DNA of 9,030 nucleotides from Fimenecus sp964457415 (GTDB lineage: Bacteria > Bacillota > Clostridia > Oscillospirales > Acutalibacteraceae), in assembly GCA_964457415.1 (NCBI GenBank), contig CAYWFB010000066.1, forward strand, positions 1-9,030, in the 5' to 3' direction. Every line of letters starts with the position of its first letter. Within the stretch, counting starts at the first letter, position 1. Positions 1 through 5,976 of the stretch are shown here, in pieces. The notes beneath the pieces are model-generated. The model ran no database searches. It had not been told where the DNA came from and saw only the letters and a program-made list of their open reading frames with translations. The position numbers and the translations under genes are program-made.

Positions 1-95
1 TAGTATATCACATTATTTTACAAAAGTAAAGTTTAAGTTGTTACAATATACTACAGGGATGGTTCTTCTAATAAAGTATTATATAAAACAACAAC

Positions 96-120
96 GGCGG
101 GAGCAAGCCCCCGCCCTACA
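96..120 (-). repeat. 3'-end hairpin repeat, copy 1 (TGTAG + 9-bp stem)
   Basis: Read on the minus strand this is TGTAG followed by GGCGGGGGC, a TT loop and GCTCCCGCC. The stem has nine pairs, one of them a G-U wobble that pairs only in the minus-strand transcript. It starts 4 bases past the stop of the membrane protein gene ending at 125 and is followed by a T-rich stretch, so it may act as a terminator or 3'-end stabiliser. The same layout recurs at 3219-3244, 8182-8206 and 8233-8257. Confidence 0.75.
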
Positions 121-124
121 AATA

Positions 125-1114
125 TTAACCTATAATTTCACCGATTATACTGAAAACTACAGATTGCAAAATCGAAACGAGCGGAAGAATTGTGAAAACA
201 AGTTTATTCTTCTTTTCATCGTCTGTCTTGGTGAGTGCAACTGCCCAGGCAACTGCAATGACTAAACTATAAACGAAAAGTCTTCTGATTACAACGAAAA
301 CGGCAAAATCTTCTTCTATTACAAATAAAATGATATTGAGAATAAATGCCAGCACAGAAGAAACCGTCACAACAATTGCAAATGTCTTGAGTGTTTTAAA
401 CTTCTTTTCTGTATTTTCATTGATTGCCGTTTTAAATAAAAGTGCGTGTATATAAACAACAATCAGTATTGAAATGGTGGAAATTACAAAATTCATTACT
501 TGCCCTATAAGCATAGCAAAGCTTATATCGCCATCAACTTCAAGTTGATAACTGTAGGTGGTAATGCAAGCCGTAACCATTGACAAAAGTGCAGTTGCTC
601 CACCGGGAATCACACCGTGTAAAAACTGATATTTTTTAATATCACCCGTGTAATGCGTTCTTTTAAGAATAAAATTGGCAAGCATTATGTAACTGATAAC
701 TGAAACGGCGGCTGTCCACACACTACTGAAAATACTGTAAAATGGACCATCTGCAAAAGAAATCTCATGCTCTTTGCCTTGAAAAACATTAATATAATAT
801 ATCAACATATTACCGAAAGTGTTAACATACATCGGTATGCTGACAAGTGTTGATGTTATAATGTAATATACGAACGATACCCCGAAAAAGTATTTCATCG
901 GGCTTTTTGGCTGAACCTTTGATGAAATCACAATTTCAGAGAAATATGTGTCGGGCAGATAGTAGATGTCAATAAGCCTTTGTGCTATGTGGGGCGGAAC
1001 GGTGCCCGATTCTTCAACTGCCTTGAGTTCCTCTTCGGAAATGCCCGTTTCAGCAGCTACGTCTTTAAGGTATAATCCTTTTTCCGCACGAAAATCAACT
1101 AATGTCTTTGCCAT
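125..1114 (-). CDS. HTH-domain multi-pass membrane protein, function unknown
   Basis: Predicted 329-residue protein. Residues 1 to about 60 form a soluble helical region resembling a Cro/C1-type HTH (LKDVAAETGISEEELKAVEE, then a segment containing LPDTYF). The remainder holds about seven hydrophobic segments, near 73-97, 125-150, 165-188, 197-227, 242-266, 270-294 and 304-328. The ATG at 1114 is preferred because AAGGAGGG lies 5 bases upstream; a longer reading frame to 1144 lacks a comparable site. A predicted promoter lies at 1143-1172, so the gene is probably monocistronic, and a hairpin repeat follows the stop. An HTH fused to a polytopic membrane domain suggests a membrane-tethered regulator or sensor, but no enzymatic motif is visible. 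I do not recognise the membrane domain family. The HTH could instead be a degenerate, non-DNA-binding version. The coding call is firm and the function is open. Confidence 0.85.
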   Translation of the reverse strand: MAKTLVDFRAEKGLYLKDVAAETGISEEELKAVEESGTVPPHIAQRLIDIYYLPDTYFSEIVISSKVQPKSPMKYFFGVSFVYYIITSTLVSIPMYVNTFGNMLIYYINVFQGKEHEISFADGPFYSIFSSVWTAAVSVISYIMLANFILKRTHYTGDIKKYQFLHGVIPGGATALLSMVTACITTYSYQLEVDGDISFAMLIGQVMNFVISTISILIVVYIHALLFKTAINENTEKKFKTLKTFAIVVTVSSVLAFILNIILFVIEEDFAVFVVIRRLFVYSLVIAVAWAVALTKTDDEKKNKLVFTILPLVSILQSVVFSIIGEIIG

Positions 1115-1142
1115 AATAACCCTCCTTTTTCTTTGTAATTTC

Positions 1143-1172
1143 AATATATCATATAAAGATACACTTTGTCAA
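1143..1172 (-). promoter_or_regulatory. Predicted sigma-A promoter of the HTH-membrane protein gene
   Basis: On the minus strand, TTGACA (1167-1172) is followed after 18 bp by TATATT (1143-1148). This places the transcript start about 20-30 bases before the ribosome binding site of the gene starting at 1114. The -35 is perfect, the -10 is good and the spacer is one base over the optimum. Confidence 0.6.
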
Positions 1173-1253
1173 TTCAAGGAATTATTTTCGTCAATGTGCA
1201 ATAAAATGACAAATTGAATTTGTAAATAATGAGAAAGATTAGGTTTTTGGGCA

Positions 1254-1283
1254 TAAAAAAAGACCTTGCAAAAAGCAAGGTCT
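1254..1283 (-). terminator. Rho-independent terminator of tRNA-Leu
   Basis: On the minus strand, AGACCTTGC, a five-T loop and GCAAGGTCT form a perfect 9-bp stem followed by a T tract. The first base of the stem is the final A of the tRNA's CCA, so there is essentially no trailer between the mature tRNA and its terminator. Confidence 0.93.
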
Positions 1284-1366
1284 GGTGCGAGAGACGGGAC
1301 TTGAACCCGTACGGGATTACCACACGCCCCTCAAACGTGCGCGTCTGCCGATTCCGCCACTCTCGC
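1283..1366 (-). tRNA. tRNA-Leu (anticodon GAG), CCA encoded
   Basis: An 84-base class II tRNA that folds completely by eye. The acceptor stem is GCGAGAG/CTCTCGC with discriminator A and encoded CCA. The D-stem is GCG/CGC. The anticodon stem is CACGT/GCGTG around loop TTGAGGG, giving anticodon GAG, which reads CUC and CUU leucine codons. A 12-base variable region (TGGTAATCCCGT) is followed by T-stem ACGGG/CCCGT with loop TTCAAGT. The long variable region and A discriminator fit leucine. It has its own promoter (1401-1429) and terminator (1254-1283), so it is a single-tRNA transcription unit. Open reading frames crossing it on both strands are spurious. Confidence 0.96.
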
Positions 1367-1400
1367 AAACATCGAGCCGCTCTCTCAAACGGCAAGAGTT

Positions 1401-1429
1401 ATTATAGCAAAGGGAGTAGGCGGTGTCAA
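1401..1429 (-). promoter_or_regulatory. Perfect consensus sigma-A promoter of tRNA-Leu
   Basis: On the minus strand, TTGACA (1424-1429), a 17-bp spacer and TATAAT (1401-1406) form an exact consensus promoter. The expected start is near 1394, leaving a 5' leader of about 28 bases before the tRNA begins at 1366. Such strength is usual for stable RNA genes. Confidence 0.92.
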
Positions 1430-1464
1430 GACTTTTTTTCATTTTTTTTAAAATTTTTTATTTT

Positions 1465-1701
1465 TTATATTGAATTTTTCTTTGGGTTGCGGGTACGGCT
1501 GATTGAGGGCTTTTTGCCCTTTTTGGGCATACCCTGTGCGATTGTGGGGAATGCTTTTTCGGTTTCGGCGGTGGGTTGGATTTCGTAGGTGCCGTATTTG
1601 TTCACCATTTCGTAGGGAGTTTCAGGGTCGTCGACGATGTATTCGGTGGCTTCGTTGAGCCTGCCCGCCTTAGGATTTCTGTTTTTGTTTTCTTTTTTCA
1701 T
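1465..1701 (-). CDS. Small basic protein of unknown function
   Basis: Predicted 78-residue protein that I do not recognise. Both ends are rich in Lys, Arg and Asn (starts MKKENKNRNPKAGR; ends with KKGKKP and RTRNPKKNS). A central, more ordered-looking part contains YIVDDPETPYEMVNKYGTYE and IQPTAETEKAFPTIAQGMP. No signal peptide or membrane segment is visible. The ATG at 1701 is chosen because GGTG lies 6 bases upstream; a GTG at 1710 would lie inside that ribosome binding site. The gene starts 39 bases past the stop of the HTH regulator on the same strand, so co-transcription is likely. Its ribosome binding site lies in one arm of an 8-bp inverted repeat (1705-1733). The frame is uninterrupted and composition is protein-like, but without a known family it remains a probable rather than certain gene. 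Confidence 0.6.
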   Translation of the reverse strand: MKKENKNRNPKAGRLNEATEYIVDDPETPYEMVNKYGTYEIQPTAETEKAFPTIAQGMPKKGKKPSISRTRNPKKNSI

Positions 1702-1704
1702 TAT

Positions 1705-1733
1705 AATCACCGTTAATATTATGTGCGGTGATT
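1705..1733 (-). promoter_or_regulatory. Hairpin covering the ribosome binding site of the small basic protein gene
   Basis: AATCACCG (1705-1712) and CGGTGATT (1726-1733) are perfect inverted repeats separated by a 13-base AT-rich loop. In the minus-strand transcript the 3' arm contains the GGTG ribosome binding site of the gene starting at 1701. Folding would therefore hide it. The structure sits between that gene and the upstream regulator. It lacks the T tract expected of a terminator in this orientation. Confidence 0.5.
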
Positions 1734-1739
1734 GTATTT

Positions 1740-1982
1740 TTATTTAATTTCTTGCTCTAAATTATCAAAAAGAGGTGAGGAAAAGAACTCAATTATGGAT
1801 ATGTTTAGACCGTCACAGATTTTTTTGACAGTGGAAACGGTTGTGCTGTTGTTTCTGCCACTAACGATATTATTTAAAGTGGATTGAGTTATTCCACTCA
1901 TAGTTGCGAGCTTGTTTACGGTGATTCCGTGTTCGTCACAGAGCTCCCAAATACGCAATTTTACAGCATTTCCTATATCCAT
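1740..1982 (-). CDS. Cro/C1 (XRE)-family transcriptional regulator
   Basis: An 80-residue protein that is almost entirely one HTH domain. The recognition region is around residues 20-48 (ITVNKLATMSGITQSTLNNI, then VSGRNN), followed by TVSTVKKICDGLNISIIEFF, a typical fourth and fifth helix of the family. The length matches minimal Cro-like repressors. The ATG at 1982 is preceded by GAGGTG at 5 bases spacing. It is divergent from the surface protein gene at 2122, with three related palindromes between them that overlap the predicted promoters of both genes. This suggests it represses both itself and the surface protein. The effector is unknown: there is no ligand-binding domain. A small basic protein gene follows downstream. 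The family assignment is firm; the targets are inferred from layout. Confidence 0.93.
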   Translation of the reverse strand: MDIGNAVKLRIWELCDEHGITVNKLATMSGITQSTLNNIVSGRNNSTTVSTVKKICDGLNISIIEFFSSPLFDNLEQEIK

Positions 1983-1995
1983 AATGTCACCTCTT

Positions 1996-2009
1996 AACCG
2001 AATTGAGTT
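1996..2009. promoter_or_regulatory. Operator-like site 1 (imperfect)
   Basis: AACCGAATTGAGTT matches the AACTC-N4-GAGTT pattern of the two sites to its right in its right half and partly in its left half. It lies just downstream of the predicted start of the regulator transcript (promoter at 2021-2050). Its centre is 48 bp from site 2. Confidence 0.45.
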
Positions 2010-2020
2010 ACTTATAGTTT

Positions 2021-2050
2021 ATAATATTTTTTTGCAAATTATTTACTCAA
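2021..2050 (-). promoter_or_regulatory. Possible promoter of the HTH regulator gene
   Basis: On the minus strand, TTGAGT (2045-2050) and TATTAT (2021-2026) are separated by 18 bp, giving a start near 2014. The -35 lies inside operator-like site 2. The match is moderate, and the region is AT-rich enough that other -10 choices exist. Confidence 0.4.
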
Positions 2051-2056
2051 AAGAGT
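2045..2056. promoter_or_regulatory. Operator-like site 2, overlapping both predicted -35 elements
   Basis: ACTCAAAAGAGT is an ACTC-N4-GAGT inverted repeat. Its right end overlaps the -35 of the surface protein promoter (2056-2061), and its left half contains the proposed -35 of the regulator gene. A bound dimer here could block both. Confidence 0.6.
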
Positions 2057-2084
2057 TGACTTTTAAAAAATGGTGATATATAAT
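2056..2084 (+). promoter_or_regulatory. Sigma-A promoter of the surface protein gene
   Basis: TTGACT (2056-2061), a 17-bp spacer and TATAAT (2079-2084) form a near-consensus promoter with expected start near 2091. The start falls inside the palindrome at 2089-2106, so transcription is probably repressible. Confidence 0.82.
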
Positions 2085-2088
2085 CAAT

Positions 2089-2106
2089 TTAACTCATTTG
2101 AGTTAA
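2089..2106. promoter_or_regulatory. Operator-like site 3 at the surface gene's transcription start
   Basis: TTAACTCATTTGAGTTAA is an 18-bp palindrome (8-bp arms, 2-bp centre) containing the same ACTC-N4-GAGT core as site 2. It covers the predicted +1 and ends just before the ribosome binding site AAAGGA of the gene starting at 2122. Confidence 0.7.
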
Positions 2107-2121
2107 GAAAGGATAATGAAT

Positions 2122-3213
2122 ATGAAAAAGAAAATTATAACATTAGCATTGGCAGTTGTAATGTGTTTATCCGTTATGACTTCCGTAACAGCGGCAGACA
2201 CTCTTAACAGAGTAGCTTCAACAATCCCCGGCACAGATATTGAATACAACTATGTTGAGAATGTAACAGTACAAATCCCCGGAACAGAGGTGACATTTGA
2301 GCTTGAAAAGGTGTCGGAAAAGGTGGGCGTAGTTTACGATTCAAATGGAATACCAACTTATCGGTTCTCTTTTTTAGAAGAAGGCGGTAAAGTTACTGTG
2401 AAACAAGATGCAGAGTTTTTTATTAGCGAGGAATATTATTCACAAGAAGGTGCTGAGTGGGGAGACGGTCATCCAGTAAAATTATCAGTTAATGATACTT
2501 GGCTTTTTAGTGATAGTGATTATCATGGTTTTTTTGTAAATAAAATGAGCGCATCAATTTATGATGAAAATGCTGAAGTGGCTAGCGTACAATTCTACGC
2601 AGGGCATGGTGGAAATTGTGATTGCGGTTGTTCATATCCATACGATTTAATTTCTTATGAATATAGTTCATATTGGTGTTCAATGAATGAATCTGTAATA
2701 AATGGCAGAGTTCCTGCAGAAATAGAAAAAATAGACATTGCATTTTTAGATGTGAATTACGAAGAACCGGTAGAGTATAACATCATCGAGGGTGCGAATT
2801 CTGTTGTGAATTCAGAGACAAAAGCTCTCACAATCAAGGCTAATGGTGATTTTGATAAGTTTACAGGTGTTAAGGTTGACGGGGAGTTTGTTGACAGCAG
2901 TTATTACACTGCAACAGAGGGTAGCACAATAATTGAGTTTAAAGCAGATTATCTTAAAACTCTTGATGCAGGCGAGCATACAGTTTCAGTTGTTTTCACG
3001 GACGGTGAGGCGACAACAAAGATTGAAATCAAAGAAAATGATAATAATTCAAATAACAACACAACCGATAGTACAAACAAAGACGAAAACTCTGACAATC
3101 TTGTAACAGATGTTGAAATTCCGAATACGGATTACAATACAACAGTAGCGGCGGCATTCATTGCAATGACATTCAGCGGAGTGGCATTGATTGGCTTAAA
3201 AAAGAAAAAATAA
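2122..3213 (+). CDS. Secreted surface protein with X2-like Ig-fold domain and C-terminal membrane anchor
   Basis: Predicted 363-residue protein. A signal peptide (KKK, hydrophobic core, cleavage likely after residue 25 at TAA) is followed by a region of unknown fold. That region holds a cysteine cluster at residues 166, 168 and 170 (CDCGC), and another cysteine at 186. Residues about 219-305 match the CBM_X2-type Ig-like domain seen in clostridial surface proteins (ANGDFDKFTGVKVDGEFVDS, then EFKADYLKTLDAGEHTVSV). An Asn/Thr/Asp-rich linker leads to IPNTD (333-337), a hydrophobic segment and a KKKK tail, the layout of a sortase signal but with Asp where Gly is expected. The ATG at 2122 is preferred over 2116 because AAAGGA (2108-2113) then has 8-base spacing. 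The gene has a near-consensus promoter flanked by operators for the divergent HTH regulator. Substrate or partner is unknown. Confidence 0.88.
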   Translation: MKKKIITLALAVVMCLSVMTSVTAADTLNRVASTIPGTDIEYNYVENVTVQIPGTEVTFELEKVSEKVGVVYDSNGIPTYRFSFLEEGGKVTVKQDAEFFISEEYYSQEGAEWGDGHPVKLSVNDTWLFSDSDYHGFFVNKMSASIYDENAEVASVQFYAGHGGNCDCGCSYPYDLISYEYSSYWCSMNESVINGRVPAEIEKIDIAFLDVNYEEPVEYNIIEGANSVVNSETKALTIKANGDFDKFTGVKVDGEFVDSSYYTATEGSTIIEFKADYLKTLDAGEHTVSVVFTDGEATTKIEIKENDNNSNNNTTDSTNKDENSDNLVTDVEIPNTDYNTTVAAAFIAMTFSGVALIGLKKKK

Positions 3214-3218
3214 TATAT

Positions 3219-3244
3219 AGTAGGGCGGGGGCTATGCTCCCGCC
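3219..3244 (+). repeat. 3'-end hairpin repeat, copy 2 (AGTAG + 9-bp stem)
   Basis: AGTAG is followed by GGCGGGGGC, a TAT loop and GCTCCCGCC. The 9-bp stem has one G-U pair. It starts 5 bases past the surface protein stop, in the same orientation as that gene, and is followed by ACTTTATTATT. The arms are identical to those of the copy at 96-120 and only the loop differs. It may serve as the 3' end of the surface protein transcript. Confidence 0.75.
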
Positions 3245-3307
3245 ACTTTATTATTAGCAAAATATTTTGGTCTTTTATGATTTTTAATGTTTGATTTTTG
3301 TGTCATA

Positions 3308-3336
3308 TTTACTTTGTAAAATCCCTATGATAAAAT
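3308..3336 (+). promoter_or_regulatory. Predicted sigma-A promoter of fbp
   Basis: TTTACT (3308-3313), a 17-bp spacer and TAAAAT (3331-3336) precede the fbp ribosome binding site by about 18 bases. The short leader leaves no room for a structured 5' regulator. Confidence 0.65.
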
Positions 3337-3364
3337 AAAAATATCAAATATTTTGAGGTGGCTT

Positions 3365-5356
3365 ATGAAACGGTATACTGACACACAGTTTGCAGAAAAC
3401 AGACTTTATCTTGAAGCACTTTCAAAGCAATATCCCACCATGAGCACGGCGGCGGCAGAGATTATAAATTTGCGCGCTAATCTTGATTTACCAAAGGGTA
3501 CAGAGCATTTTATTTCTGATATTCACGGTGAATACGAGGCATTCCGCCACATTCTCAACAATGCTTCGGGTTCAATCCGCGAAAAGCTTGATATTCTTTA
3601 TGATGAAAGGCTCAGTCCCAACGAATTGTCAGAGCTTGCTACTTTGGTTTATTACCCCAAGGCGAAGCTTCGTGAGGCAAGGGATAAATATGCCGACCCG
3701 TCAGAATATTACCGTCAGGTACTTAAAAAGCTATTGCCCGTGTGCCGTCTTGTTGCCTCAAAATATACTCGCAGTAAGGTGCGCGCCGCTCTGCCCCCTG
3801 ATTATGCATATATATTAGAGGAGTTGATGGTTGACCCTCATACTGCTGACGGTAACCGCCTTGCATATCACGAAAACATACTTTCTTCAATTATTGATTT
3901 GGGTCAGGCGGAGAATTTTATTGTAGATTTGACCGCCACCATAAAAACTTTGATTGTTGACCGTTTGCACATTGTCGGCGATATTTTCGACCGTGGTTCA
4001 CGTCCCGATATTGTAATGGATGATTTAATCTCATATCACGGTGTTGACATTCAATGGGGCAATCATGATATTCTTTGGATGGGTGCCGCAACGGGCAGCC
4101 GTACTTGCATCGCAAACGCACTTAACAACGCGTTTTCATACGGAAATCTTGACACTATTGAGGTCGGTTACGGAATAAACCTTCGTCCGTTGGCACTTTT
4201 TGCCGCCGAGGTTTACAAGGATAAAAACATCTCTTGCTTTATGCCAAAAAGTGATGGTGATACCGCGGTTTATGTGACAAATTCGCCCCAGCTTGTGGCA
4301 AAAATGCACAAGGCGATTGCTGTGATGCTCTTTAAATTAGAGGGACAGATTATCCGCCGAAATCCAAGCTTTAATATGGATGACCGTTTAGTGCTTAACC
4401 ACATTGATTATGAAAATGGTACGGCAGAAATTGACGGCGCGGTCTATACTTTGAGGGATTGTGATTTTCCCACAATCGACCCCGCCGACCCATACAGACT
4501 TACTCCCGAAGAAGAGCAGGTTATGGAGCAGTTAAAAGATGCTTTCCGCCATAGTGAAAAATTACAACGACACGTAGATTTTCTCTTTACAAACGGCGGA
4601 CTTTACAAATGCTGTAACAACAATTTACTGTTCCACGGGTGTATTCCCATGAATGAGGATGGCTCGCTTATGGACCTTGAAATCGAGGGTAAAAAGCTTC
4701 ACGGCAAGGCGCTTCTTGACGCTATTGAGCGAATTATCCGTCGCGGATATTTTGCTCCGTGGAATTCCGTCGAAGAAAAGCAGGGTAAGGACTTGATGTG
4801 GTTTTTGTGGTGCGGTCGCCATTCACCGCTTTTCGGCAGAAGTCATATCCGTACATTTGAGAGATTGCTCATCAGTGACCCCACTGCCCACGATGAGCCG
4901 AGAAATCATTATTATGATTTGTATCATAACGAGAGTGCCTGTCTTAAAATTCTTGATGAATTCGGGCTTCACAACCCTCATAGTCATATAATAAACGGTC
5001 ATATTCCCGTGCGCAGAATAAAGGGTGAAAGTCCTATAAAGGCAAACGGCAGGCTGATTGTTATTGATGGAGGCTTCTGCCGTGCTTATCAGGACAGAAC
5101 GGGTACCGCAGGCTACACTCTGGTTTATAATTCTTATGGTATGAGAATTATTTCTCACGAGCCCTTTGAGGGTGCTCAAAATGCTATTGCGGGCAATAAG
5201 GATATTTTGTCAACAACCTCAGTTTTTGATGTGGCAGAAAAGAGAATACGCGTTTCGGAAACTGACGACGGTGAGTCAATTCGCAAACGGATTGACGGAC
5301 TCACAATGCTTTTGTCGGCATATCAGAGCGGATTTTTAAAGGAATTAGGTAAATAA
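3365..5356 (+). CDS. fbp: Fructose-1,6-bisphosphatase, class III
   Basis: Gluconeogenic cytoplasmic enzyme that hydrolyses fructose 1,6-bisphosphate to fructose 6-phosphate and phosphate. The 663-residue length matches the Firmicutes-specific class III enzymes (B. subtilis Fbp is about 670). The metallophosphatase signature is complete: SDIHGE (D52, H54), VGDIFDRG (D206, D209, R210), GNHD (N233, H234, D235) and NGHIPV (H546). The start codon is the ATG at 3365 with GAGGTG ending 4 bases upstream; an in-frame TTG at 3353 lies before that site and is unlikely. It has its own promoter and ends at a hairpin terminator shared with the convergent spoVAC, so it is probably monocistronic. No frameshift or missing motif is seen. 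Antisense frames across this gene are shadows. Confidence 0.98.
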   Translation: MKRYTDTQFAENRLYLEALSKQYPTMSTAAAEIINLRANLDLPKGTEHFISDIHGEYEAFRHILNNASGSIREKLDILYDERLSPNELSELATLVYYPKAKLREARDKYADPSEYYRQVLKKLLPVCRLVASKYTRSKVRAALPPDYAYILEELMVDPHTADGNRLAYHENILSSIIDLGQAENFIVDLTATIKTLIVDRLHIVGDIFDRGSRPDIVMDDLISYHGVDIQWGNHDILWMGAATGSRTCIANALNNAFSYGNLDTIEVGYGINLRPLALFAAEVYKDKNISCFMPKSDGDTAVYVTNSPQLVAKMHKAIAVMLFKLEGQIIRRNPSFNMDDRLVLNHIDYENGTAEIDGAVYTLRDCDFPTIDPADPYRLTPEEEQVMEQLKDAFRHSEKLQRHVDFLFTNGGLYKCCNNNLLFHGCIPMNEDGSLMDLEIEGKKLHGKALLDAIERIIRRGYFAPWNSVEEKQGKDLMWFLWCGRHSPLFGRSHIRTFERLLISDPTAHDEPRNHYYDLYHNESACLKILDEFGLHNPHSHIINGHIPVRRIKGESPIKANGRLIVIDGGFCRAYQDRTGTAGYTLVYNSYGMRIISHEPFEGAQNAIAGNKDILSTTSVFDVAEKRIRVSETDDGESIRKRIDGLTMLLSAYQSGFLKELGK

Positions 5357-5370
5357 ATTGTTATAAGAAA

Positions 5371-5402
5371 AAGGCTTGCCACTTGGTAAGCCTTAATTTT
5401 TA
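5371..5402. terminator. Bidirectional terminator between fbp and spoVAC
   Basis: AAGGCTTGCC (5371-5380), loop ACTT and GGTAAGCCTT (5385-5394) form a 10-bp stem with one G-U pair on the plus strand. A TTTTT run follows on the plus side, and AAAAA precedes, so the minus transcript also ends in T's. On the minus strand that G-U pair becomes an A-C mismatch, making it weaker for spoVAC. The plus-strand T tract overlaps the spoVAC stop codon. Confidence 0.85.
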
Positions 5403-5843
5403 ATACAATTTAAATATATAACAAATTACCCCATAAATCACTGCGGCGAATGTGCCGTAGGCAATAACGGGTCCTGCGATTTTAAAAAGGTTTGCGCCCA
5501 CGCCAAGCACATAGCCCTCTGATTTAAATTCAAGGGCGGGGGATACAACTGAATTTGCAAAACCTGTAATGGGAACGATAGTTCCTGCACCCGCATGCTT
5601 TGCAATCTTATCAAACACGCCGATACCCGTAAGAATTGCGGTAATCACAATAAGCACCGTTGGCACCATTGCCTTGACCTCGTCTTCATTAAGACCCATT
5701 TTTTCAAAAAGATAGTTAAGCAGCTGACCAAAGGTGCAAATAAGCCCGCCAATTAAAAATGCCTTGATACAATTTTTAAGTTTTGGCGAATTAGGTGACG
5801 CCTTTTTCGCCATTTTGTCATATTCTTTATCAGTAGTAGACAC
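5400..5843 (-). CDS. spoVAC: Stage V sporulation protein AC (dipicolinate channel subunit)
   Basis: SpoVAC is an inner spore membrane protein that takes part in dipicolinic acid movement during sporulation and germination, and in B. subtilis behaves as a mechanosensitive channel. The 147-residue length matches the family (about 150). Visible features are a basic N-terminus, hydrophobic segments near 23-46, 59-81 and 114-144, and the conserved stretch HAGAGTIVPITGFANSV (83-99) with ALEFKSEG (103-110). The latter distinguishes it from SpoVAE. The GTG start at 5843 is chosen because GGAAG lies 7 bases upstream; an internal ATG at 5813 lacks a site. Unlike the usual spoVAC-spoVAD-spoVAE cluster, it stands alone: fbp is convergent downstream and the upstream gene is divergent. 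No clear sigma-G promoter could be recognised by eye upstream. Confidence 0.95.
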   Translation of the reverse strand: MSTTDKEYDKMAKKASPNSPKLKNCIKAFLIGGLICTFGQLLNYLFEKMGLNEDEVKAMVPTVLIVITAILTGIGVFDKIAKHAGAGTIVPITGFANSVVSPALEFKSEGYVLGVGANLFKIAGPVIAYGTFAAVIYGVICYIFKLY

Positions 5844-5914
5844 TTTATCACTTCCAATGTGTTGTTCTCATTAAAAGTATTTCCATTTTTTATTTGTTTA
5901 ACTGCTCACAAAAT

Positions 5915-5943
5915 TTGCAATAATAAGAAACATATGGTAAAAT
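5915..5943 (+). promoter_or_regulatory. Predicted promoter of the patatin operon
   Basis: TTGCAA (5915-5920), a 17-bp spacer ending TGG, and TAAAAT (5938-5943) resemble a sigma-A promoter with an extended -10-like TG. The expected start is near 5950, about 15 bases before the ribosome binding site. It shares the intergenic region with the divergent spoVAC. Confidence 0.6.
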
Positions 5944-5976
5944 AAATATTCAATTTTGATTAGCGAGGTGAGTTCT

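Noticed and set aside
38..265. Plus-strand frame at the left end
   Set aside because: It has no ribosome binding site and overlaps a hairpin repeat and the 3' end of the membrane protein gene.
1503..1530. Hairpin AGGGC-TTTTT-GCCCT followed by T's on the plus strand
   Set aside because: It lies inside the coding region of the small basic protein on the opposite strand, and no plus-strand gene precedes it; it reflects Lys/Gly/Pro codons.
1229..1588. Reading frames crossing the tRNA on both strands (also 1174-1395 minus)
   Set aside because: They overlap a tRNA, its promoter and its terminator, and have no ribosome binding site; they are chance frames.
1465..1982. Regulator plus small basic protein as a toxin-antitoxin pair
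   Set aside because: Neither sequence shows a known toxin motif, and the operators point to control of the divergent surface protein instead.
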